Source of the DNA: Candidatus Woesearchaeota archaeon
GTDB taxonomy: Archaea; Nanobdellota; Nanobdellia; Woesearchaeales; UBA525
Direction: 5' to 3'
DNA: 13,431 nt
Assembly (NCBI GenBank): GCA_018221245.1
Contig: JAAOYH010000007.1
Coordinates: 1 to 13,431 of the forward strand
Numbering within the stretch: the stretch's first letter is position 1; each line of letters begins with the position of its first letter. Made by a program: the position numbers and the translations under genes. The notes under the pieces are model-generated. The model saw only the letters and a list, made by a program, of their open reading frames with translations. It did no database searches and was not told where the DNA came from. Shown here in pieces: positions 1 to 5,585 of this stretch.

Positions 1-21
1 AACAAGGAGAACAATCAGTGT

Positions 22-51
22 GGAACCATTACAAAGAAGAAAAATGGTGCC
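22..51 (-). terminator. possible hairpin and U-rich terminator after the HIT gene
   Basis: Bases 22-30 and 43-51 form an imperfect inverted repeat (8 of 9 pairs, 12-base loop). Read on the minus strand, the loop is a pyrimidine tract with five consecutive T (TTTTT, then CTTCTTT), about 60 nt after the HIT stop codon. Archaeal termination mainly needs a U-rich tract, so this is a plausible but weak terminator. The remaining bases 1-110 hold no gene I can support. A plus-strand frame is open from base 1 to a TAA at 52-54 and could be the tail of a gene entering from the left, but it is too short to judge. Confidence 0.3.
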
Positions 52-110
52 TAAGAACCTGCTCCATGCCCCTCACCGACTGTGTGGCAATCACCCCCTT
101 AGCGAACAAT

Positions 111-524
111 TCATAACAGTTTTTCTAAAATTTTCTCTCTTACACCCGCCAATTCGGAATCCTCAACCTTGGTGCCATGGTGCCAATCCACCAAGCCGTC
201 ACCCATCTTCCTTGGCACAATATGAAAGTGCGCGTGGAACACAGCCTGGCCAGCAGCCTTGCCATTGTTCAGGATAAAGTTAAACCCGTCCGCGCCCGTT
301 GCCTGTAGGATAGCCCTGCCTATCTTCTGGCCGACCTCTAAAAGTTCAGTCCCAAGATGCTCAGGTACGTCGAGTAGGTTCGTGCAGTGCTGTTTAGGGA
401 TGAGCAGAGTGTGCCCCTCACTCACAGGGCTGATATCAAGGAACGCAAAGAAGTTCTCTGATTCGTATATCTTTGTGCAGGGGATATCCCCTTTGATGAT
501 CTTGCAGAAGATGCAGTCTTCCAT
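111..524 (-). CDS. HIT family hydrolase (Hint/PKCI-like)
   Basis: This 137-residue protein is a full-length histidine triad protein, a family of small dimeric nucleotide hydrolases/transferases acting on AMP-lysine or nucleoside phosphoramidate-type substrates. The catalytic triad HAHFH is at residues 97-101 (H97, H99, H101). The N-terminal CIFC (C4, C7), together with H46 and the triad region, matches the zinc-binding Hint/PKCI subtype. The ATG at 524 was chosen because TAGGTGG lies just upstream and family homology begins at MEDCIFC; a longer frame to 572 would run into the tRNA gene. It starts 11 nt after the tRNA-Ala(CGC) end, with no room for its own promoter, so it is probably cotranscribed with the tRNA. 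The physiological substrate cannot be read from the sequence. Confidence 0.93.
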   Translation of the reverse strand: MEDCIFCKIIKGDIPCTKIYESENFFAFLDISPVSEGHTLLIPKQHCTNLLDVPEHLGTELLEVGQKIGRAILQATGADGFNFILNNGKAAGQAVFHAHFHIVPRKMGDGLVDWHHGTKVEDSELAGVREKILEKLL

Positions 525-535
525 GTTTCCACCTA

Positions 536-609
536 TGGACGTGCCGAGATTTGAACTCGGAGTCTTCGCCATGCGAAGGCGACGTCATACCTGATTAGAC
601 CACACGCCC
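536..609 (-). tRNA. tRNA-Ala (anticodon CGC)
   Basis: The minus strand folds as a complete intronless tRNA of 74 nt. The acceptor GGGCGTG (603-609) pairs with CACGTCC (537-543) and includes the G3:U70 wobble that identifies tRNA-Ala. The D stem has a T13-T22 mismatch. The anticodon stem TCGCC/GGCGA encloses loop TTCGCAT, with anticodon CGC at 573-575. The T stem CCGAG/CTCGG is fully paired around TTCAAAT. The discriminator is A, and CCA is not encoded. It reads codon GCG. Confidence 0.96.
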
Positions 610-631
610 GACAATGTTCAGACACACAAGC

Positions 632-641
632 CATTTATATG
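632..641 (-). promoter_or_regulatory. TATA box of tRNA-Ala(CGC)
   Basis: The minus strand reads CCATATAAAT, centred about 28 bp before the tRNA 5' end, the expected archaeal TATA position. It overlaps the stop codon (635-637) of the endonuclease. The surrounding 628-645 is also a 7-bp inverted repeat with a 4-base loop. Confidence 0.6.
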
Positions 642-1393
642 GCTTTTCTTTGAAACTTTATGCATTTGAAAGAAGATATTTGTTCAATGAATCGGTAAAC
701 AGAAACAGCTCTGACTCTTACTCTGTACATTGGCTTCCATTTAGATTTCTGGACGAACATAGTAGTCTCTATTTCTAGATCTGTAAGCATTTCCCTAATT
801 TGGATAGCCAATTTGCCTGAAGTTGTATGAAACATAATCACAGGTTTGCCATACTTTGGCTGAGAAATAGAGCCATCCGTATCATGAAAACCTCTGATAA
901 ATCCTATAGCAAACTCCACAGGATACACTCCTTCTTTCAACAATACAGTACAATGTTTCTTGGAAGGATTAAAACTCATAAATTTGTGAAAATATTCAAA
1001 AATTATTTTAGACTGAGTGCTCAAACGTAATTTGTTATCTGGTTGGTTATTAAGACGAAATATTTTATTAAAATTCTTTTCAAACAACATTTTTACATAA
1101 TGGGCATAATCAAGATTTTTCATACCAAAATGAACATGAACTTCATATTGCCAATTTTTCTTATAATAATACTGACTCCCATCCCCCGCAAATATCCCTA
1201 TAACTTCCCCTGCCAGTTCAGTCGGACCATACGAAAAATCCAAGAGTGGAGTCTTTCGCCCCATCCATTTCTTGTACCAATAGTAAAGTGTTGATTTAGC
1301 CAGACCAGTCCCTGAACTGACCTTGTTGATGCTTTTCCCAGACTTAAAATCAGCTTTCAGCTTGGCTTTAATCTCCGATGACAAACGCTTCAT
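635..1393 (-). CDS. free-standing LAGLIDADG homing endonuclease with N-terminal helix-turn-helix
   Basis: This 252-residue protein has two LAGLIDADG-type helices: LAGEVIGIFAGDGS at residues 60-73 and FAIGFIRGFHDTDGS at 161-175. The acidic residues D71 and D173 are in the catalytic positions, and the spacing of about 100 residues is normal for a single-chain double-motif enzyme. Residues 1-45 look like a transposase-type helix-turn-helix (NKVSSGTGLAKSTLYYWYKKW), a DNA-binding addition. The frame is intact. The ATG at 1393 is preferred over the in-frame TTG at 1399, and no good SD is seen. The gene is visibly richer in A/T than its neighbours, suggesting acquisition. It lies between two tRNA-Ala genes on the same strand, 53 nt after tRNA-Ala(GGC), and may be expressed by read-through. 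It is not inside an intein or a tRNA intron: both tRNAs are intact. The cleavage target is unknown. Confidence 0.87.
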   Translation of the reverse strand: MKRLSSEIKAKLKADFKSGKSINKVSSGTGLAKSTLYYWYKKWMGRKTPLLDFSYGPTELAGEVIGIFAGDGSQYYYKKNWQYEVHVHFGMKNLDYAHYVKMLFEKNFNKIFRLNNQPDNKLRLSTQSKIIFEYFHKFMSFNPSKKHCTVLLKEGVYPVEFAIGFIRGFHDTDGSISQPKYGKPVIMFHTTSGKLAIQIREMLTDLEIETTMFVQKSKWKPMYRVRVRAVSVYRFIEQISSFKCIKFQRKAI

Positions 1394-1446
1394 GAACAAG
1401 GAAGAATATCTCTATTAATAACTCTAACTAGCACTTGACCAGTGAA

Positions 1447-1518
1447 TGGACCTGGCGGGATTTGAACTCGCAGCCTCATGGGTGCCACCCATGCGCTCTA
1501 CCGTTGAGCTACAGGCCC
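1447..1518 (-). tRNA. tRNA-Ala (anticodon GGC)
   Basis: The minus strand gives an intronless 72-nt tRNA. The acceptor GGGCCTG (1512-1518) pairs with CAGGTCC (1448-1454), again with G3:U70. The D stem is GCTC/GAGC with loop AACGGTA. The anticodon stem CCATG-type arms (CATGG/CCATG) enclose loop GTGGCAC, giving anticodon GGC (1484-1486). The T stem GCGAG/CCCGC contains one A-C mismatch (positions 52-62). The discriminator is A, and no CCA is encoded. It reads GCC, and GCU by wobble. Confidence 0.95.
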
Positions 1519-1542
1519 TTAAGTAACGGGCAAATTGAGACT

Positions 1543-1552
1543 GTTTTAAATC
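1543..1552 (-). promoter_or_regulatory. TATA box of tRNA-Ala(GGC)
   Basis: The minus strand reads GATTTAAAAC, centred about 28-30 bp before the tRNA 5' end at 1518. It lies back to back with the MFS promoter, about 16 bp away. Confidence 0.5.
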
Positions 1553-1558
1553 TATCGA

Positions 1559-1568
1559 CTTTATAAAC
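1559..1568 (+). promoter_or_regulatory. TATA box of the MFS gene
   Basis: CTTTATAAAC is centred about 27 bp before the ATG at 1591, so transcription should start at or next to the start codon (leaderless mRNA). No SD is present. The ATG at 1581 is out of frame. Confidence 0.55.
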
Positions 1569-1590
1569 GACAGAACCGGGATGAGAAACG

Positions 1591-2796
1591 ATGGACTCAA
1601 CCAACAAGAAAATAATGCATCTAGGGGTCTTCATCAGCCTGTTCATGTTCAGCATGTGGGTCTTCAGACCCTTAGTCTCGCCATATGTTGAACTAATCCT
1701 AAACAACAGCGAACTCTACGGCCTCCCAGCAGGCATGTGGCTTGGCATTCTCGCAGCAATGGGACCGCTCGTAGTTATTCTCGGAACGCACGTAATGGGC
1801 TCTTTCGCCGACGAGGTTGGTAGAAGAAGGGTTGTTTTGGCAGGTCTTGTGTGCGTGATATTCGCCCTTCTCCTATATCTTATTGCCTCAGGGCCTTTCG
1901 TCCTGATGCTCGCAGGAGGGTTATCTGCATTGGGCTATGCTACAGTCTATATCACTTCACTGGCAAAGGTGAATGATCTTACCGAAGATAAAAAAAGAGG
2001 AAGCGTACAGGGATGGTATCTAAGCATCCAGTACCTTGGTAACATGATTGGACCTCTTGCAGGTACATGGATAGCCATCAGATTCGGACTCAGAGCAACA
2101 CTCGTTTTTTCAATGATGATAATCCTGGTTCTTTCTCTACAACTTGCACTAGGGAAGCCAGACCGGTTCACACCACAACACAGAGGTAGTTTCTCCTTGC
2201 TGGAGAACTGGAAAAAATTTCTTGGCTTCAAGACTTTGAAAGGTATGGCTATTCTCGGAGTAACCATGCATTCTGACACCTCGCTAAAAGTGTTCTTCCT
2301 TCCACTTCTAATCCTTCAGAAATTCCCCGGACGCATTGATTATGTGGGTTATGCCGCATTCTGCAGTTTTGTATTTCAACCCCTACAGTTTGTATTTGGG
2401 AGGATGGTAGACACAATGGGGAAAAGAAGACTCACCGTTTTGGGATGTATAATATCAGGTTTTAGTTTGCTTCTAATTCCTGTTACTGACTCTTTCCTCT
2501 CACTCATAGGAGCACTTCTCCTCTTCTCAGCAGGCGGTGCTCTCTGGAACGTGGGCGCCTGGACCGTCATGAGCTCTATTGGCGAGGCCAACCATATTGA
2601 GGGTCACGTCGCGGGAAGTTTCACAAGCATAGCCAAAGTAGGCCATCTTGTGGCCAGTTTATTGTTTGGTTTCCTCATAGCATACGTTGGCTTGCCCGGT
2701 CTATTTACAATAGGCGGCTATATCGTTCTAGTAGGCGTTCTCCTAAGCCTTCCTTTCCTGAGAGACCAATCTTTAAAAGCCAGTAAGAGTTCGTAG
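1591..2796 (+). CDS. major facilitator superfamily transporter
   Basis: This 401-residue integral membrane protein has about 12 hydrophobic segments, the usual size and layout of an MFS secondary carrier. MFS motif A is clear at residues 70-80 (GSFADEVGRRR, cytoplasmic loop 2-3). A degenerate copy GRMVDTMGKRR lies near 270-280 in the equivalent loop of the second half, as expected from the internal duplication. Glycine-rich helices and a charged central loop around residues 190-210 separate the two bundles. No signature allows the substrate to be named; drug efflux and sugar or metabolite export are all possible. The gene is divergent from tRNA-Ala(GGC). gltX starts 4 nt after its stop, but gltX has its own TATA box inside the end of this gene. 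Confidence 0.88.
   Translation: MDSTNKKIMHLGVFISLFMFSMWVFRPLVSPYVELILNNSELYGLPAGMWLGILAAMGPLVVILGTHVMGSFADEVGRRRVVLAGLVCVIFALLLYLIASGPFVLMLAGGLSALGYATVYITSLAKVNDLTEDKKRGSVQGWYLSIQYLGNMIGPLAGTWIAIRFGLRATLVFSMMIILVLSLQLALGKPDRFTPQHRGSFSLLENWKKFLGFKTLKGMAILGVTMHSDTSLKVFFLPLLILQKFPGRIDYVGYAAFCSFVFQPLQFVFGRMVDTMGKRRLTVLGCIISGFSLLLIPVTDSFLSLIGALLLFSAGGALWNVGAWTVMSSIGEANHIEGHVAGSFTSIAKVGHLVASLLFGFLIAYVGLPGLFTIGGYIVLVGVLLSLPFLRDQSLKASKSS
2771..2778 (+). promoter_or_regulatory. TATA box of gltX, inside the MFS gene end
   Basis: CTTTAAAA is centred 26 bp before the gltX ATG at 2801. This predicts a leaderless gltX transcript independent of any read-through from the MFS gene. Confidence 0.45.
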
Positions 2797-2800
2797 AGCC

Positions 2801-4468
2801 ATGGGAGACATTGACACAAGAATTGAGGCCCACGCACTCCATAACCGCGTAAAGTATGGCTCCGCTCAGACTGGAAAGGTCATCCCAAAAATAATAGGTG
2901 AGTTCCCTGACGTAAAGAAGGATATCGGGACTCTAAAACCGAAGATAGATTCTGCAGTCGAGAAAGCGAACGGCATGGATGAGGCATCCGCACATTCTAG
3001 ACTCGAAGAGATAGCACCAGATCTATTAGAAAAAAAAGAGCACAAGAAACGCGAAATGCCAGAACTGCCGAACGCAGAGCAAGGAAAGGTTGTAACAAGA
3101 CTGCCTCCAGAGCCGAGCAAACATAATCACTTGGGTCACGCTTTAACATTCATCATCAACGCAATCTATGCAAAAAGATACGATGGACAGTTAGTTCTGA
3201 GATTTGAAGACTGCAACCCAGAAAAGGTCACGCAAGAGTATGTCGACGAGATGCTCTCAGACATCCAAAACTATCTTGGGATAGAGCCTGACGAAATCAG
3301 GTACGTCTCCGATGACATGGACGACCTGATAATGTATGCCGAGAAGCTAATCAACAATGGCCACGCGTACATGTGCTTCTGTTCAAGAGAAAGTGTGGGA
3401 GAGAACAGGAGAGCCAGGAAAGAGTGCGCACATAGAGATTCATCCAAGGAAGAGAACCTCAAAGAGTGGGAAGCGTTCAAAGCGGGAGCTTACATGGAAG
3501 GAGAATGTGTCCTAAGGTTCAAGGGAGACATGCAAAGCAAAAACACAGTGTTACTTGACCCTGTACTTTTCAGAGCAGTGAAGGCTCCCCACTACAAGCA
3601 TCGCGAGACCTACAAGGTCTGGCCACTATACGACTTCTACTCAGGCATAGAGGATCACATGTGCGGAGTCACTCATGTCATCAGGAGTAACGAGTTCGAC
3701 CTCAGAAAAGAATTGCAACTCAAGATCCAAGATATTCTAGGATTGACAAAACCAGAGATGATCCACTACGGCAGGTTCAACATTAAAGGAGCGACCACAA
3801 AGGGCAGGGAGATTAGGGAAGGAATAGAGCACGGAGAGTACATAGGATGGGATGATCCAAGACTAGTGACCCTCAAGACTCTCCAAAGAAGAGGTATAAA
3901 AGCAGAGGCTTACTGGGCTTTAGTAAAGGATCTGGGGATGAGCCCCTACCCAGTCAACCTGGACTTCAGCATGCTCTCAGCGAAGAACAGGGATATCATA
4001 GACCCTATTGCAAACAGGTACAGCTTCATAGAGAATCCTCAAGAGATTTCAGTCAGGGATGTTAAATCCCACAATGTCGAGCTACACCTTCATCCAGACA
4101 AGAAGGACGGAGGTAGGGTGCTGAAATCTGCAGGCAAATACTTCGTCAGAGCAGATGATAAGGTAAAGTTCTCCAAGAAGAAAGTGCGCCTCATGGGAGA
4201 TATAACATTTGATGGGGACACTCTAGATTTCATCTCTTCTGACGTGAAGGATGGCCATGATATGATAATCAACTGGCTCTCAGCGGAACCCGACCAGACA
4301 GTAGAGGTTGAGATCATGATGCCGGACGCCACGGTAAAGATAGGTCTTGCTGAGGCAGGTGTTAAAAATATCAAAGTCGGAGAAATAATCCAGTTCGAAC
4401 GATTCGGTTTCTGCAGGTTAGACGAAAAAGAAGACGAAGCGCTCAGGTTCTGGTACGCGCACGACTAA
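2801..4468 (+). CDS. gltX: glutamyl-tRNA synthetase, archaeal (GlnRS-like) type
   Basis: This 555-residue class I aminoacyl-tRNA synthetase charges tRNA-Glu (and, if non-discriminating as in most archaea, tRNA-Gln for later amidation). It has an archaeal N-terminal extension (about residues 1-95), then the Rossmann catalytic domain opening with PPEPSKHNHLGHA, where HLGH at 110-113 is the HIGH signature. RFEDCNP follows in the active site. The GWDDPR motif (349-354) is diagnostic of the archaeal/GlnRS-like class. A C-terminal all-beta tRNA-binding region ends the protein, and its length is normal. The KMSKS region is unusual: it reads KGATTKGRE at 329-337, without a recognisable MSK core. The start follows a TATA box at leaderless distance. 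The stop overlaps the converging gene by 4 bases. Confidence 0.95.
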   Translation: MGDIDTRIEAHALHNRVKYGSAQTGKVIPKIIGEFPDVKKDIGTLKPKIDSAVEKANGMDEASAHSRLEEIAPDLLEKKEHKKREMPELPNAEQGKVVTRLPPEPSKHNHLGHALTFIINAIYAKRYDGQLVLRFEDCNPEKVTQEYVDEMLSDIQNYLGIEPDEIRYVSDDMDDLIMYAEKLINNGHAYMCFCSRESVGENRRARKECAHRDSSKEENLKEWEAFKAGAYMEGECVLRFKGDMQSKNTVLLDPVLFRAVKAPHYKHRETYKVWPLYDFYSGIEDHMCGVTHVIRSNEFDLRKELQLKIQDILGLTKPEMIHYGRFNIKGATTKGREIREGIEHGEYIGWDDPRLVTLKTLQRRGIKAEAYWALVKDLGMSPYPVNLDFSMLSAKNRDIIDPIANRYSFIENPQEISVRDVKSHNVELHLHPDKKDGGRVLKSAGKYFVRADDKVKFSKKKVRLMGDITFDGDTLDFISSDVKDGHDMIINWLSAEPDQTVEVEIMMPDATVKIGLAEAGVKNIKVGEIIQFERFGFCRLDEKEDEALRFWYAHD

Positions 4469-5073
4469 TTATCTAAAACTGAATATAACTCTTCTTTGAT
4501 TCCAACTAAAGATACTGCTACTCGCGTGCACTCCACATATCTTTTGGGTTCATGAGCTATGGTTTCCAGTCGTTCCGCCAATCTAGTATCATGACTATCT
4601 TCTCTGATAATTTTTGGAGTTAGAGTATCGTGCATATTTCCATCTGAGTCTATTAGTACTGCGTCCTGAAATTGAGTGTGCTCCCAATATCTGACAAGTT
4701 CACCAGAAGAATGCGCGAATAGCTTTGACACCCAGTCGAGTGCGCGGTTCTCCATCGCAGATATGGATTCACTTTCTTTCATTAGCGCATTCAAGTGATA
4801 GTCTAATCCAAGCGAAACGAACAAAGTGCTTGCCACATCCATGACCGCCTCTATCTCCCCTTTTTTACCGATAGGAATAGCTGTCTTGAGATTAGTCATC
4901 ATGAGATTTTTTGCGCTCTTGAAATCAAATCTGTAGGGATCCGTAAAGCTTCTATACAAGAAATCTTGCGCCTGTGATACTGCAGGTATGGTCTCATTCC
5001 CCGTTAAACCAACCTCCTTGGCAGCCTGGCGGAATGCAGTATGCAACAACATCGGGTCAACACTGATTATCAT
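4465..5073 (-). CDS. unrecognised protein, about 202 residues
   Basis: I do not recognise this family. The predicted protein (202 residues from ATG 5073, or 207 from GTG 5088) is soluble, mixed alpha/beta and slightly acidic, with no transmembrane segment and no obvious catalytic motif. A TTGLTGNETIPAVSQAQ-like N-terminal segment (around residues 20-38), the stretch IPIGKKGEIEAVMDV (about 66-80) and the C-terminal RVAVSLVGIKEELYSVL look ordered. ATG 5073 is favoured because the TATA box centred at 5109 predicts transcription from about 5083, downstream of the GTG; the GTG could still serve if transcription starts earlier. Its TAG stop shares bases with the gltX stop. It is divergently transcribed from the histone gene, with a palindrome between the two promoters. 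Uninterrupted coding sequence and a good promoter support a real gene. Confidence 0.72.
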   Translation of the reverse strand: MIISVDPMLLHTAFRQAAKEVGLTGNETIPAVSQAQDFLYRSFTDPYRFDFKSAKNLMMTNLKTAIPIGKKGEIEAVMDVASTLFVSLGLDYHLNALMKESESISAMENRALDWVSKLFAHSSGELVRYWEHTQFQDAVLIDSDGNMHDTLTPKIIREDSHDTRLAERLETIAHEPKRYVECTRVAVSLVGIKEELYSVLDN

Positions 5074-5104
5074 AACACTACCCGACACAAGACCTATCCT
5101 CTGT

Positions 5105-5113
5105 ATTATAAGC
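5105..5113 (-). promoter_or_regulatory. TATA box of the 202-residue gene
   Basis: The minus strand reads CTTATAAT, centred about 36 bp before ATG 5073, predicting a leader of about 10 nt that contains GGGTAGTG. Confidence 0.45.
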
Positions 5114-5141
5114 CCATTGCATAATTTCTGGAAGTTATAGA

Positions 5142-5149
5142 CGAGCTCG
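5142..5149. promoter_or_regulatory. palindrome midway between divergent promoters (possible operator)
   Basis: CGAGCTCG is a perfect 8-bp palindrome whose centre (5145.5) coincides with the midpoint of the two opposing TATA boxes (centres near 5109.5 and 5181.5). Short palindromes are common by chance, so operator function is only a suggestion. Confidence 0.25.
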
Positions 5150-5176
5150 GCAGTATTCTGTAATACCCATCAGAAG

Positions 5177-5186
5177 GTTTAAATAC
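5177..5186 (+). promoter_or_regulatory. TATA box of the histone gene
   Basis: GTTTAAATAC is centred at about 5181, predicting transcription from about 5207, which leaves a short leader containing the SD at 5212-5217. Confidence 0.55.
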
Positions 5187-5211
5187 TATTCAGGACGATT
5201 CCCAGAACAGT

Positions 5212-5217
5212 GAGGTG
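5212..5217 (+). promoter_or_regulatory. Shine-Dalgarno site of the histone gene
   Basis: GAGGTG lies 6 nt before ATG 5224 and complements the archaeal 16S rRNA tail. It fixes the start of this very short gene. Confidence 0.6.
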
Positions 5218-5223
5218 TAATAA

Positions 5224-5388
5224 ATGTCTCTTGTTGTAAAGTCCAAAATCAAGGAACTCACCGGCGAATTTAACGTCGCAGGCGACTTCTCGCCGGCTCT
5301 TGATGCGAAAGTTGAGAACCTCATCCGCGAGGCGATGCGCCGCGCTGAGGCCAATAATAGAAGGACAATAATGGCCAAGGATCTCTAG
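5224..5388 (+). CDS. very short histone-fold protein (54 residues)
   Basis: The 54-residue product begins MSLVVKSKIKEL, continues with GEFNVAGDF and ends RRTIMAKDL. This matches single-domain prokaryotic histones of the DUF1931/Bd0055-like type: a short first helix (VVKSKIKEL), a long central helix (about residues 23-43, LDAKVENLIREAMRRAEA), then N-R-R-T and a stub of the third helix ending in DL. The third helix is cut short compared with classical archaeal HMf histones of about 67-69 residues. DNA binding and compaction as a dimer or tetramer is the expected role; the positive cluster RR-AEANNRR supports nucleic-acid contact. It has a TATA box and a good SD. Its TAG stop is embedded in CTAG, shared with the stop of the converging gene. 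Family assignment is by motif resemblance. Confidence 0.8.
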   Translation: MSLVVKSKIKELTGEFNVAGDFSPALDAKVENLIREAMRRAEANNRRTIMAKDL

Positions 5389-5585
5389 GCAGTTTTGAAC
5401 CTTATATCTCTCAGTTCATGCTCTAGCGCTTCTAGATGTTGCAACGATTCAGGATCCGCCCTGGACTTCTCGAACTCTATCCTGGACAACAGATCACGGT
5501 ATCTTCTGTCGAAAGAGTCCAACTGCTTGTGAATGTGCGCGTGAGTGCAGAAAGTGACGAATGCATCTCTAATTAGAGGGTTCAT
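5385..5585 (-). CDS. small helical protein, 66 residues, unknown function
   Basis: I do not recognise this protein. It is almost entirely alpha-helical by composition, with many charged residues and a heptad-like segment from about residue 20 to 60 (LDSFDRRYRDLLSRIEFE, then LQHLEALEHELRDI), so a short coiled coil is likely. Its ATG overlaps the stop of the upstream 210-residue gene in an ATGA, which indicates translational coupling and probably a shared complex or pathway. Its TAG stop overlaps the histone stop on the other strand. The coupling is the main argument that it is a real gene. Confidence 0.68.
   Translation of the reverse strand: MNPLIRDAFVTFCTHAHIHKQLDSFDRRYRDLLSRIEFEKSRADPESLQHLEALEHELRDIRFKTA

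Noticed and set aside
1..54. Plus-strand frame open from base 1 to a TAA
   Set aside because: Only 17 codons are visible, with no recognisable motif; it could be a gene tail, but this cannot be supported.
20..277. Open frame of 85 codons on the plus strand
   Set aside because: It lies opposite the HIT gene, has a poor start and no family features; it is a shadow of a conserved gene.
525..572. Upstream extension of the HIT frame
   Set aside because: It would translate into the tRNA-Ala(CGC) gene. The ATG at 524 has an SD and begins the family homology.
536..609. Possible tRNA intron linked to the endonuclease
   Set aside because: Both tRNAs have normal 7-base anticodon loops and total lengths of 72-74 nt, so no intron is present.
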